A stretch of 64,000 bases of DNA, taken from an uncultured Sphaerochaeta sp. GTDB lineage: Bacteria > Spirochaetota > Spirochaetia > Sphaerochaetales > Sphaerochaetaceae. The notes beneath the pieces were generated by a model. The model saw only the letters and a program-made list of their open reading frames with translations. It was not told the DNA's origin and ran no database searches. The position numbers and the translations under genes were made by a program. The DNA lies in the NCBI RefSeq assembly GCF_963677315.1, contig NZ_OY781939.1, forward strand, positions 2,356,001-2,420,000, written 5' to 3'. Numbering within the stretch: the first letter of the stretch is position 1; every line of letters begins with the position of its first letter. Below are positions 52,820 to 61,781 of the stretch, piece after piece.

Positions 52820-53586
52820 GTAGCGTCCCTGTTGCACTCTCATTCCATGAAGTTGCCTTCTCTTATCCCCATTTAAGAGTCCTTGAGGATGTATCCTTTC
52901 ATTTTCATGCAGGGGAGTTTATCGCCTTGGTCGGCCCAAACGGTTCAGGGAAAAGTACCTTGCTGAAGTTGGTCCTTGGTCTGGAGGCTCCCCAATCTGG
53001 GAAGATCAGGTTGCTTGGTGAGAATCCAAGAAAGAGCCGAGCCCTTGTAGGCTATGTTCCCCAGCACACCAGCTATGATCCCAATTTTCCTATTTCCGTA
53101 TTGGAAGTCGTAAAGATGGGGCGTGTTGATGCATCAAAGCGGGGAGGAAAAGCTGAGCAGACAGAGAAAGCACTGCAAGCACTCAAGCAGGTTGAGCTTG
53201 AGCACCTTGCCCAGAGGCCCTACAATGCCCTGAGCGGGGGCCAGAGGCGACGCGTGTTGGTTGCCCGAGCCCTTGCGGCTGAACCCACCATGTTGATTCT
53301 TGATGAGCCGGCGGCCAATCTGGACAAGGAGAGCGAACAAAGACTCTATGCAACCCTTGGGAAACTCAAGGGTTCGACAACCATCTTGATTGTTACCCAC
53401 GATATGAGAGAGGTCTCCCCCTTGATCGACCGGGTGTTCTGTATCGATGCGCATAGGGATGGAAAGTTGGGTCGGACTGTCGTCCAGCATGCACTTGAGG
53501 AAGAAGCAGAAGGCACAAGGAAACGGGTACGTCACGATGTAGAGATTCCCGGAGACTTCTGCCATTTTCCAAGGGAGGATGTATGA
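52816..53586 (+). CDS. znuC: Zinc ABC transporter ATPase
   Basis: 256 residues. Walker A GPNGSGKSTLLKLVLG, Q-loop GYVPQH, signature LSGGQRRRVLVARAL, Walker B MLILDEPAANLD and H-loop IVTHDM. PNFPISVLEVVKMGR and the strand FSYPHLRVLEDVSF are typical of metal (cluster 9) import ATPases. Overlaps both neighbours by four bases. Confidence 0.94.
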   Translation: MSSVPVALSFHEVAFSYPHLRVLEDVSFHFHAGEFIALVGPNGSGKSTLLKLVLGLEAPQSGKIRLLGENPRKSRALVGYVPQHTSYDPNFPISVLEVVKMGRVDASKRGGKAEQTEKALQALKQVELEHLAQRPYNALSGGQRRRVLVARALAAEPTMLILDEPAANLDKESEQRLYATLGKLKGSTTILIVTHDMREVSPLIDRVFCIDAHRDGKLGRTVVQHALEEEAEGTRKRVRHDVEIPGDFCHFPREDV

Positions 53587-54449
53587 ACGATCTTCTAGGA
53601 TTCTTTTCCGCACTATTCAATCCTGATTTTCCCTTTGTGAGAAATGCCTTCTTCGCAGGACTGCTCTCTTCTGTTCTTTTCGGGGTGCTAGGCTCGGTCG
53701 TTACCGTGAAACGGATAGCCGGCCTTGCCGGAGCCATCAGCCATGCAGTGCTTGGTGGTATCGGGATTGCTCTCTATCTCTCAGCCACCGGCTTGGTCCC
53801 CAATCTGAGCCCAATGGTAGGAGCCATAATCTTTGCGCTCCTTTCAGCAGCAATCATTGGGACGGTTTCTCTTCGTTCCAAGCAACGTGAGGATACGGTC
53901 ATCCAAGCAATCTGGGCAATCGGGATGAGTATTGGTGTGCTGTTCATGGCAAAGACCCCTGGATACACCGATCCATCAAGCTACCTTTTTGGAAATATCC
54001 TGCTCATTGCCCCCTCTGACCTCATCCTGCTTGCTATTCTTGATGTGGTGGTCATTGTACTCGCTTGGAGATTCTATCCCCAGATTGAGGCAACTGCCTT
54101 TGACGAGGAGTTCGCCCAGGTGAGAGGAATCCCGACCCATGTGGTATTTCTCGCCATCCTCTCGATAACAGCGGTAGCCGTTGTTCTGCTGCAGACATTT
54201 GTGGGTATCGTAATGGTGATTGCCATGCTCACGCTCCCCGCAGGGACAGCAGGGTATAAGGCGAAAAATCTTGCCTCTATGATGGCCTTTGCTACGCTCT
54301 TCTCGTTCTTGTTCTCTTTTGCAGGGCTTGCTGTGGGCTGGGGATTCGATATCCCTGTGGGAGCAACCGTTGTCGTTATTGCCGGTGCATTCTACCTAGG
54401 GCGGTCGGCTGGTGACCTACTGAAAAAATGGAGGAAACACCATGACTAA
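53583..54449 (+). CDS. znuB: Zinc ABC transporter permease
   Basis: 288 residues with about eight transmembrane helices. ABC-3 family signatures are visible: GVLGSVVTVKRIAGLAGAISHAVLGGIGIALY, DTVIQAIWAIGMSIGVLF, DEEFAQVRGIP and LQTFVGIVMVIAMLTLPAGTAGYKAKNL. It forms the inner-membrane channel of the zinc importer. The zur gene starts eight bases before its stop. Confidence 0.94.
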   Translation: MNDLLGFFSALFNPDFPFVRNAFFAGLLSSVLFGVLGSVVTVKRIAGLAGAISHAVLGGIGIALYLSATGLVPNLSPMVGAIIFALLSAAIIGTVSLRSKQREDTVIQAIWAIGMSIGVLFMAKTPGYTDPSSYLFGNILLIAPSDLILLAILDVVVIVLAWRFYPQIEATAFDEEFAQVRGIPTHVVFLAILSITAVAVVLLQTFVGIVMVIAMLTLPAGTAGYKAKNLASMMAFATLFSFLFSFAGLAVGWGFDIPVGATVVVIAGAFYLGRSAGDLLKKWRKHHD

Positions 54450-54825
54450 GGCAAGGAAAGCCCTGCTGGAGTTGCTCAAAGAGAGCAAGGAACCTGTCAG
54501 CGCATCGATGCTGAGCGGAGATCCCTCACTTCCCTTTGACCAAGCAACCATCTATCGTAACCTGCACTACCTTGAGGAGCAGGGGTTTGCTGAATCGTTC
54601 ATCCTACACTGCACTGAACATGGCACCGAACGCTACTATAGCTATCGCAGCCGTAGTGAAGGAGTCCATCACCACTGGTTCCACTGTGAGAAGTGTCATA
54701 CATTCATCGATCTTGGAGGGTGTGCATACCAAGAGCAGATGAAAGATTGGGAAAAACAGTATGGATTCACCATCAGCGACCACACGTTCTTTCTCACCGG
54801 TATCTGTGCCTCTTGTAAGTCATGA
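54442..54825 (+). CDS. zur: Fur-family regulator, probably Zur
   Basis: 127 residues, shorter than Fur. N-terminal winged helix: RKALLELLKESKEPVSASML, FDQATIYRNLHYLEEQGF. C-terminal dimerisation domain with HHHWFHCEKCHTFIDLGGC and GICASCKS, giving two CxxC pairs for structural zinc and a His-rich sensory site. As the last gene of the znu operon, behind a Fur-type palindrome, a zinc-sensing repressor is the best reading. Iron or peroxide sensing is less likely. Confidence 0.85.
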   Translation: MTKARKALLELLKESKEPVSASMLSGDPSLPFDQATIYRNLHYLEEQGFAESFILHCTEHGTERYYSYRSRSEGVHHHWFHCEKCHTFIDLGGCAYQEQMKDWEKQYGFTISDHTFFLTGICASCKS

Positions 54826-55743
54826 TCACTTCTTGAGCAGGGAGAAGAGCTGGAGTCGATTATTCACGCCCATCTTTGCATAGATGTTCTTGATGTGGGT
54901 TTTAACGGTATTTGGTGAGATATAGAGCTGCTTTGCAATCTCTTGATTACTACATCCTGCGGCCAGTAGTCGTAATACCTCTTCCTCCCTGAGTGAGAGC
55001 CCGTACTCCTTGCCCCCCTCTGCATCCACGTGGTCGGTCTGCTCCCAAGTCAAGAAATATCTACGGCTGATGAAATAGTAGAGATAAACCGAGAGTGTGG
55101 AAAAACTAAGATAGACCAGTTTGAACGGAAGATTCCTGAAAAACAGCAGATCCAGGGGAAACAGGAAGAACAGTGGTAGAAAGGTGAAGATGATTCCCTT
55201 CAACAGGCGCTCTTCCTCCCAGGTAGTCGCCTTCTTGACGAAGATGCCACTCAGGACTGCGTGGATTACCAAGAACATGCTACCTGCGAAGAAGTGGTAG
55301 GCTATAGTGTCGCTGAGGGCTTTCTGCCAGTCTCCTTTGCTCTCTGCGATGATGACCCAGAGGCTGATCAGGAAAAAAAACAGGATCAAGAATGTAAGGA
55401 TACGGTTTCCCAGGTGCTTCTGGTCTTCCTGTGCCGGTAAGAGTTGAATCAGGTATCTGCTCATCATAAGCAACAATGTGGTAGTGAGCAGGACAGAGAA
55501 AATGGTTGCTCCCAGTGCAAATACCTGAAAAGCATTAGCATCCAGGTTTCCCACCGGAAGTGTCCTGGTCAGGTAGGTGACCAAGAGAGAGAGACACATT
55601 TGCAGTGAGAGAGGGACAAGGACAGTAAGGAAGGAACCGATATATGCATCACGCACACGGTAGAAGAGCAAGATACAGAGACAAGTAATGGAAACCACCA
55701 AAGCGGTGGTAAGGAAGAGCAGAATATCGGATAGGATTACCAT
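54826..55743 (-). CDS. Membrane-bound LuxR-type transcription regulator
   Basis: 305 residues. Seven or so hydrophobic helices fill residues 1-230 (for example [63 protein letters not shown]). A GerE/LuxR helix-turn-helix ends the protein: [57 protein letters not shown] precedes the ATG. It is 38 bases downstream of the module B barrel gene on the same strand, so it is probably co-transcribed and may sense a membrane signal or exported compound. Confidence 0.85.
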   Translation of the reverse strand: MVILSDILLFLTTALVVSITCLCILLFYRVRDAYIGSFLTVLVPLSLQMCLSLLVTYLTRTLPVGNLDANAFQVFALGATIFSVLLTTTLLLMMSRYLIQLLPAQEDQKHLGNRILTFLILFFFLISLWVIIAESKGDWQKALSDTIAYHFFAGSMFLVIHAVLSGIFVKKATTWEEERLLKGIIFTFLPLFFLFPLDLLFFRNLPFKLVYLSFSTLSVYLYYFISRRYFLTWEQTDHVDAEGGKEYGLSLREEEVLRLLAAGCSNQEIAKQLYISPNTVKTHIKNIYAKMGVNNRLQLFSLLKK

Positions 55744-55781
55744 TGGGTTCCTCCTAGGAGAATCCTACCATATACCTCTGC

Positions 55782-57029
55782 TCAGAACCATGCTTTCAGC
55801 CCTATCTGAAGAGAATCGTTTGCATCCCATGTGTGGTATATACTCTCTTTCGTCTCGATTGAACCATACCAGGTAGTCTTGAGGAAGCACGAGAGATTGT
55901 CCCCCAGAGCATAGGTAGCGGAGGCAAGCATCAGGTATCCGGTGCTTTCTGTTTGGTAGGTCCCAGCTATCCTGCATGTAAGTTTTTCCCGGAAGAATGT
56001 GCCCTCTGCAGCTACTATGAGTGTATTGGCATAGGCCTTTCCATCGTAGGAGGAGAGAACATCTACATCCATCGGGGAGGAGGGGAAGTGCAGTACATAG
56101 TGTCCCTGGTAGGCAACTGCCAGAAATGTGCCACTCGCGCTATGGGTATAGGAGAGTTCTGCCAGATACGCCCACTTGCTGTTGTAAAGTCCTGCTTCAC
56201 TTCCCTCGGTATCCTCACTGAGGAAGAATCCCCCCTCGAGAGCAAGGGTAAAGGGTCCAAACAAGCTGCTCGATTCCAACCCAATAAGTTGGTAGCGGGT
56301 ATGGATGGTATCGGCCCCTGTGATTGCAAATGTCGAAGGGTCGTAGGAAATGTTGGTATAGCCGCTTTGAGGATAATATCCATTGAAGTAGAGCAACCCA
56401 AGGTCGATGGCCCTTGCGTGGATTCGGTAGCGTGCCCCACCTCCAAATTTCTCAAGGCTCTCAGTCTCTTCTTCCTGCAACGTGACTGACGCAAACTGTG
56501 CCGGTATAAGTGACCAACGTCCAGTGTTTTCCAAGCTGGTAGGGAGAAACCCTGGTTTCAGGACGATATCCAGGGAGCTTCGATCCCAGTAGGTAGTTAG
56601 GGAGAGCATCAGTTCCCTCTGTTTCATTGCTTCCAAGTCATCAATGATACCTTTACTTAGGTCCTGGGCATTAAGCACATCCACAACATGAGAGAGCGAT
56701 GCACTTCCCCAAGGATGGGTCATCCAGCCTGCAGCAAGTGTCTGATTACCCCAGTAGAGGCTGATTGCGAGGTGCTCCGCTGAAAGGATGTTTGTCATTG
56801 CATCATATGCTAATGTGGTTTTTGCTCTATACGCCTCATCATCATAATCGACTGAGAACCCAAGCAGTACCCCGGGGTCTACGGATTTGTCACGATAGAC
56901 GCTCAAGGAGGCCTCTTGTTGCAGGTAGAAGGTTCTCTTAGGTTCCTCTTCCTCTGCAAATATATCAAAAGCAAACAAACATGCTGTGGTAGCCAACAAC
57001 AGGATGGTAATAGCTAGGGTTCGTTTCAT
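55782..57029 (-). CDS. Outer-membrane beta-barrel protein (module B)
   Basis: 415 residues with a signal peptide (LAITILLLATTACLFAFD). The mature chain is a series of amphipathic strands: FYLQQEASLSVYRD, YRAKTTLAYDAMTN, FGGGARYRIHARAIDLGLLYFNGYY, and a last strand LQIGLKAWF ending in Phe. The GGGARY segment resembles GGGARLY in the module A barrel, hinting at a common family. It overlaps the LolA-like stop by one base. Likely the outer-membrane partner of the RND exporter. Confidence 0.75.
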   Translation of the reverse strand: MKRTLAITILLLATTACLFAFDIFAEEEEPKRTFYLQQEASLSVYRDKSVDPGVLLGFSVDYDDEAYRAKTTLAYDAMTNILSAEHLAISLYWGNQTLAAGWMTHPWGSASLSHVVDVLNAQDLSKGIIDDLEAMKQRELMLSLTTYWDRSSLDIVLKPGFLPTSLENTGRWSLIPAQFASVTLQEEETESLEKFGGGARYRIHARAIDLGLLYFNGYYPQSGYTNISYDPSTFAITGADTIHTRYQLIGLESSSLFGPFTLALEGGFFLSEDTEGSEAGLYNSKWAYLAELSYTHSASGTFLAVAYQGHYVLHFPSSPMDVDVLSSYDGKAYANTLIVAAEGTFFREKLTCRIAGTYQTESTGYLMLASATYALGDNLSCFLKTTWYGSIETKESIYHTWDANDSLQIGLKAWF

Positions 57030-57793
57030 CAGAGCCTCCCTGTTTCCAGAAATCTGGTCGTAAAGTATCCCTCTGGAAGAGGAATGTCATAACGTGCTTG
57101 AAGAATCTCCAAGCGTGTTGCATGTGAACTGGAGTGGGTTCTCATAACCATGGTCGTGCTGACCGGACGACCAGAGAGCGTGTCAATTGCCTCTGTGGTC
57201 AATGTCTTTACAATCGTACTTCTGTCAGACTCATAGAACTGAACCTCTAGAGGGAGATAGGTTTCCTTGTCAACAACGGTGATGGTTTTCCCATACGCTT
57301 TCATCTCATGGGGAATCGATTCAACGGTAAAGCTGTTACTATCCTCAGAGATGAGACGGTGATCTGCTTGGCCGGTATCATACGTGGTTGAGGCCATATC
57401 GCTATAGGAGAAATCACTGCCCATGAATGAACCAGCTTCCTCAGTTCCCGCTATTTTTCTGATCCGCTTAAGGGAGGGGAGAAAAATCCACTGCTCCGTA
57501 GTCCCCTCTGTGCCTTCAATGGAGAGAAAGCGGGTATTGCGTACACTCTCCGGGGAGAGAAATACCGTCAACGTGGAGGTCTTTCCCTCTTTTGTTGCGC
57601 TGAGTGTTTGCAGTCGTCTTTCCCTGGTACTTCCCGAGGTATCGATCAAGGTGAGTCTGATATCGAGTGCCGAAGTTGTTGAGCTTTGTCTTTCAAGTAC
57701 CTGTTCCATGATCTGGTCAGCAGTTGGTGAGCTGAAGATCAGGTGAGAACATCCGAGGCAGAGTATAGAGAACAGTGTAATGAATCGTTTCAT
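57029..57793 (-). CDS. LolA-like outer-membrane lipoprotein-sorting protein (module B)
   Basis: 254 residues. Signal sequence ITLFSILCLGCSHLIFSSP; GCS could be a lipobox, which would make it a lipoprotein. PTADQIMEQVLERQSS and EQWIFLPSLKRIRKI, FMGSDFSYSDMAS, GKTITVVDKETYLPLEVQFYE are hallmarks of COG2834 proteins that are found beside MMPL exporters. The GSDFSY block matches GSDLSY in the module A protein. It overlaps the RND gene by four bases. Probably a periplasmic acceptor for exported lipid-like cargo. Confidence 0.82.
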   Translation of the reverse strand: MKRFITLFSILCLGCSHLIFSSPTADQIMEQVLERQSSTTSALDIRLTLIDTSGSTRERRLQTLSATKEGKTSTLTVFLSPESVRNTRFLSIEGTEGTTEQWIFLPSLKRIRKIAGTEEAGSFMGSDFSYSDMASTTYDTGQADHRLISEDSNSFTVESIPHEMKAYGKTITVVDKETYLPLEVQFYESDRSTIVKTLTTEAIDTLSGRPVSTTMVMRTHSSSHATRLEILQARYDIPLPEGYFTTRFLETGRL

Positions 57794-60153
57794 GATTTCC
57801 TCCTGGAAGTGTTGAATAGGTTGGGGAGATGGACTTGGAGTGCCACCAGGAGCAAAAGTGCAGCTGCACTTGCTGCAATCATGGCGATGCAGAAGAGCAG
57901 ACCAAGGTTTGCAATTGGAAGGAAGCGACTGAAGAGGAGTCCGCTAAATCCCACTGCAACTGATGCAGCATTTGCCAGGATTGCTTTTCCGGTGGTCATC
58001 ATGATCTCATCAAGGGAGTGCTTGTTGCGCATGAGCGCTGAGAGTAAGTGAATGGCATAATCCACCCCGATACCAATTGCCAATGCTGCAATGAGGCTGG
58101 TCACGATATCCAGTTTGATGGAGAAAAGCGCCATAGCCAGAAACACTGAGGAGAGTGCAAAGAGGCAGGGAAGGAGGGCAAGTGTTGCAAGTTTTGCAGA
58201 GCGGAGTGTGATAAGTACCAGTATCCATACAGCAATGAGTGAGCTGAAGAGACTGATGATCTGGCTCTTGGTGACCAAGTCAGTCAGGGCAAGGCTTACT
58301 GCCTCTCCTCCTCCGATCTCAACATTCCATGTTGATGGGAAGAGGGTGGGAATCATGGTTGTGATCAAGCGGAGTGTTTCAGTGTGTGACTCCTTGAGCA
58401 GGATGGTGAAAAGCGTTGAATCTGGTTCCAATGGATCATCGATAAAACTATCCAAGGATGAACTGTACAACAAGAGGTATTGGGCGATGAGATGACTCAG
58501 CTCCTCCTCTGTGGACAGACCATAGGTAGCTGGGTCGTTGGGGATTTCATAGGAGCCCTTACCTCCGCTTTCCGTCAAGGTGCCCTCAACCGGTTCCCCC
58601 TCAGGCTCCTCTAGAGGAATTGGATTGGAGAAGAAGTCAAAAGCAGGCTCATCTGACACGGTTTCCACGACACCTCCCTCAGCAGGTCCCAGTAACTGAT
58701 TCATGCGTTTAATGAACGGCAGAATGGACTGAACACCACCCACCGTGGGTTCCTCTTCGATAACCTGGATTGCATGTTCAAGTGTCTTCAATACCGTTGG
58801 GCTGAGCGTGGCCGTACCTTTTGGAGGAGTGATCATGACCGAAAGGGAGAAGGATCCCTGCATTGCCTGGTTGTATCGGTTGTTCATGGTCACAAGGTTT
58901 GAAGAAGGCCTGAAGAAGGCAAGCATGTTTGTACCTTCCTGCAATGACAGGTAGGAGAGAGGAAGGACAACGATGATCATAAGCAAGAAGAGGGTAATGG
59001 TCAGCTTGCCCCACTTGTTGGATACCCTCATCGCAAATCGCACAAGGAATACGCTATGAGGTTTGCTGACCTTCTGTGGTCTTGGAACCCTCACTTGATA
59101 TACGACCCTGATGAGGGCAGGGAGCAGGATCAATGAACTGCCGGCACAGGCAACCACTCCGATGAAACTGAGCAAACCGAAAGTCCTGAAAGGCCCGAGA
59201 GGGCTGGAAAGTTGGGCAAGGAATGCGAACGCTGTCGTTGCCGCGGCCCCAATAATCGGATAGGTATTGGTGTACACTACGTTCTGCAGGGTCTCCTCAA
59301 TATGCTTGCCATCATATTCTTGGTAGAAATGGCTGAATATATGTACGGTATAGGCACTCCCTACGATGAGCAGAAGGACTGGAACGAGCATCGTTGCCAT
59401 GGTTACCGTGATTCCCGTCCATGCCATGATTCCCAGGGTCAGGGAGCTGCTGAATACAAGGGGAACAAGAGAAAGCAGCACTGCGTCAATTCTTCGTAGG
59501 AAGAGGTAGAGCACGAGGATAATCAGTAGCGCCACTATCGGGGCAAGCACTGCAAGGTCACTGAGTAGGCTCCTTTCAATCTCCTCAGTAACGGCTGGTA
59601 GCCCAAGCAGAGAGAATTCGAGCCCTTCTAGGGGGATCAACAACTCCCTAAGATTGGAGAGCAGGAGAGTCGCATTGTATTCTCGTGTGGTCTGGATAAG
59701 AATGGAGAGTACCTGATGGTCCTCAGAGATGAACGTACCTTCATAGAAAGATGCCCAGGAGGCTATACGTTCTTCGACTTGCCCAGCATCCCCATCATAG
59801 AGGGAGACAACTGCAACTCCATCGGACGAAGGTTCCAGATGTTTGAGGTTTGTCAAACTGGAGGCCTGCTTTACCCCCTCCAATGCTTCAATTTCCCTGG
59901 TAAGCACAGAAAGCAGCTCGAGGTACTCTTCTCTCACCATCGAGTGTGGGGCGTACAGACTTACCACCACCGAGTCCAGGGAGCCGAATCGTTCTTCTAT
60001 GCGCTCATTGGTGGCTACCACCGGGTGTGATTGTGGGATGAATGCATCGGTTGAGCTGTCGATGTGTAGATGCCCTATACTGCTTAGGCAGATAAGCGTT
60101 AAGAGTATTGCCACAGCAATGATGATCCAACTACGTGCAATTTGCCTGTTCAT
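57790..60153 (-). CDS. RND-superfamily (MMPL-type) exporter
   Basis: 787 residues with 12 predicted helices in two halves, each having one helix, a large periplasmic loop and five clustered helices. Loop 1 begins DSSTDAFIPQSHPVVATNERIEERFGS, the usual start of HpnN/MMPL proteins. Membrane blocks such as GIMAWTGITVTMATMLVPVLLLIVGSAYTVHIFSHF and LAIGIGVDYAIHLLSAL hold the GxxxDY/proton-relay motifs. An acidic insertion rich in Glu/Pro (about 490-530) lies in loop 2. It likely exports lipids or hopanoid-like molecules; cargo unknown. No ribosome site is clear before the ATG. Confidence 0.9.
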   Translation of the reverse strand: MNRQIARSWIIIAVAILLTLICLSSIGHLHIDSSTDAFIPQSHPVVATNERIEERFGSLDSVVVSLYAPHSMVREEYLELLSVLTREIEALEGVKQASSLTNLKHLEPSSDGVAVVSLYDGDAGQVEERIASWASFYEGTFISEDHQVLSILIQTTREYNATLLLSNLRELLIPLEGLEFSLLGLPAVTEEIERSLLSDLAVLAPIVALLIILVLYLFLRRIDAVLLSLVPLVFSSSLTLGIMAWTGITVTMATMLVPVLLLIVGSAYTVHIFSHFYQEYDGKHIEETLQNVVYTNTYPIIGAAATTAFAFLAQLSSPLGPFRTFGLLSFIGVVACAGSSLILLPALIRVVYQVRVPRPQKVSKPHSVFLVRFAMRVSNKWGKLTITLFLLMIIVVLPLSYLSLQEGTNMLAFFRPSSNLVTMNNRYNQAMQGSFSLSVMITPPKGTATLSPTVLKTLEHAIQVIEEEPTVGGVQSILPFIKRMNQLLGPAEGGVVETVSDEPAFDFFSNPIPLEEPEGEPVEGTLTESGGKGSYEIPNDPATYGLSTEEELSHLIAQYLLLYSSSLDSFIDDPLEPDSTLFTILLKESHTETLRLITTMIPTLFPSTWNVEIGGGEAVSLALTDLVTKSQIISLFSSLIAVWILVLITLRSAKLATLALLPCLFALSSVFLAMALFSIKLDIVTSLIAALAIGIGVDYAIHLLSALMRNKHSLDEIMMTTGKAILANAASVAVGFSGLLFSRFLPIANLGLLFCIAMIAASAAALLLLVALQVHLPNLFNTSRRKS

Positions 60154-60303
60154 ACGTTAATGCTAGTGCTTGGCTGAAGGAATACAATCGCCTACATAGA
60201 GTATTCTCTTCACCTTTTAGGGTGATTCTCTTCTCACCCACGCGGGAATAGTGCTTTACAAATCACTGCAGTTCACCTCATGATACGTATAGGAGGCAGG
60301 GAT

Positions 60304-61737
60304 ATGACCTACACCAAGATTGTTGCCACACTGGGACCGGCGAGCGAGACGTATCCTATGGTTAAAGCCATTTTGGAAGCTGGATGCCGAGTGATAAGGC
60401 TGAATTTCAGCCATGGTTCGCATGAAGAGCAGCAGAAGCGGTTTGACTATGTCAGGCAGGCAAGCAAGGAGTTGGGGTTCCCTGTGACCGTATTCATGGA
60501 CCTGCAAGGGCCCAAGATTCGTCTTGGACAGTTGCAGGAAGAGATGTATACACTACAGAAGGGAGAGAAAATCATCCTGACCACTGAGCCTTGCGTGGGA
60601 ACCAGGGAGCGTATGAGTATTGACTACCCATTCCTGCATGAAGAGATCAAGGTAGGGCAACGGATATTGATCAATGACGGATTGGTCTCCCTTATCGTGG
60701 AAAGCATTGAAGGGAAAGACATCCATTGCTCCTTGCTGGAAGAGGGCGTCCTTTTCCCTCGTAAAGGGGTAAACCTTCCAGAGGTTCCTTTGCGTCAACT
60801 GAGTTCATTCACGGAGAAAGACAAGAGAGACTTGGATTTTGCCTTCAGGAATAACCTTGATTACGTGGCTCTCTCCTTTGTTCGTAGCGGAAAAGATGTT
60901 AAGGCCTTGAAAGAGCATATGATGGCCTCTTACGGCAGAACCATCCCCATTATCAGTAAGATTGAAAAGCCTGAGGCAGTTACCAACCTCCAGGAGATTA
61001 TGGATGAGTCAAGCGTGATCATGATCGCCCGAGGAGACCTTGGGGTGGAAGCTCCGGCAGAGGAAGTTCCCCTGATCCAGAAGGCTATCATCAGGTCCTG
61101 CATCGATCGTGGGCTTCCTGTCATTACCGCAACACAGATGCTGGAGTCAATGATGCACAATCCCAAACCTACCAGGGCTGAAACCAATGATGTGGCGAAT
61201 GCAGTGTTGGATGGTACGAGTGCAGTTATGCTCAGTGGGGAGACTGCAGCAGGTGAGTACCCTTTGCAAGCAGTGACCACGATGAGTCGGATTGCCAGTC
61301 TTGCTGAGCGGAGTGATGTATTCCAGAAACAGGTCTTCAACCAAATCAGCATGTTGGATCCAGAGAGAAAGATCACAACAACCGAGGCCGTGGGTCTTGC
61401 CACCCGTGAGCTTTCCCTCTCTATCGGTGCGGCATTCATTGCATGCTTCACCCAAACAGGCTCTACAGCACGCTTGATAGCTAAATTCCGCCCCTCGGTT
61501 CCCATTATCGCCTTCTCTCCCTTACCGGAGGTGGTGACCTACCTTGCCTTGAGTTGGGGGGTTACCCCAATTCTCATCGACCAACTTGCAAGTGTGGATG
61601 AGTTGCTGGCATATGCACCAGAATATCTGCTGAAACAGGGAATGGTGAAGCAAGGAGATACCGTGGTAATTACTGCCGGGGTTCCTGTAGGCAGTAGTGG
61701 AAAGACCAATATGGTCAAGGTAGTGGAGATCGAGTAA
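60304..61737 (+). CDS. pyk: Pyruvate kinase
   Basis: 477 residues from ATG 60304 with AGGAGG at 60291-60295; an upstream in-frame ATG lacks spacing. Motifs: TKIVATLGPASETY, RLNFSHGSHEEQ, FMDLQGPKIRLGQL, the catalytic Lys in ISKIEKPEAVTNL, MIARGDLGVEAP and TATQMLESMMHNPKPTRAETNDVANAVLDGTSAVMLSGETAAGEYP. The C-terminal regulatory domain follows. It converts PEP and ADP to pyruvate and ATP in glycolysis. No extra PEP-utiliser domain is present. Confidence 0.97.
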   Translation: MTYTKIVATLGPASETYPMVKAILEAGCRVIRLNFSHGSHEEQQKRFDYVRQASKELGFPVTVFMDLQGPKIRLGQLQEEMYTLQKGEKIILTTEPCVGTRERMSIDYPFLHEEIKVGQRILINDGLVSLIVESIEGKDIHCSLLEEGVLFPRKGVNLPEVPLRQLSSFTEKDKRDLDFAFRNNLDYVALSFVRSGKDVKALKEHMMASYGRTIPIISKIEKPEAVTNLQEIMDESSVIMIARGDLGVEAPAEEVPLIQKAIIRSCIDRGLPVITATQMLESMMHNPKPTRAETNDVANAVLDGTSAVMLSGETAAGEYPLQAVTTMSRIASLAERSDVFQKQVFNQISMLDPERKITTTEAVGLATRELSLSIGAAFIACFTQTGSTARLIAKFRPSVPIIAFSPLPEVVTYLALSWGVTPILIDQLASVDELLAYAPEYLLKQGMVKQGDTVVITAGVPVGSSGKTNMVKVVEIE

Positions 61738-61775
61738 AAAAAGGGAAGGCCGGTGCTGAGAGCGCTGGCCTTCCT
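61734..61775. terminator. Bidirectional terminator between pyk and the barrel gene
   Basis: GGAAGGCC and GGCCTTCC (61744-61751 with 61767-61774) around a 15-base loop. The minus strand is followed by seven T residues; the plus strand has a weak TCTAAAAT tail. Confidence 0.8.
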
Positions 61776-61781
61776 CTAAAA

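Noticed and set aside
60205..60240. Repeats of TTCTCTTC and a TCACC/GGTGA hairpin before pyk
   Set aside because: The 5-bp stem and short direct repeat are too weak to call a riboswitch or operator.
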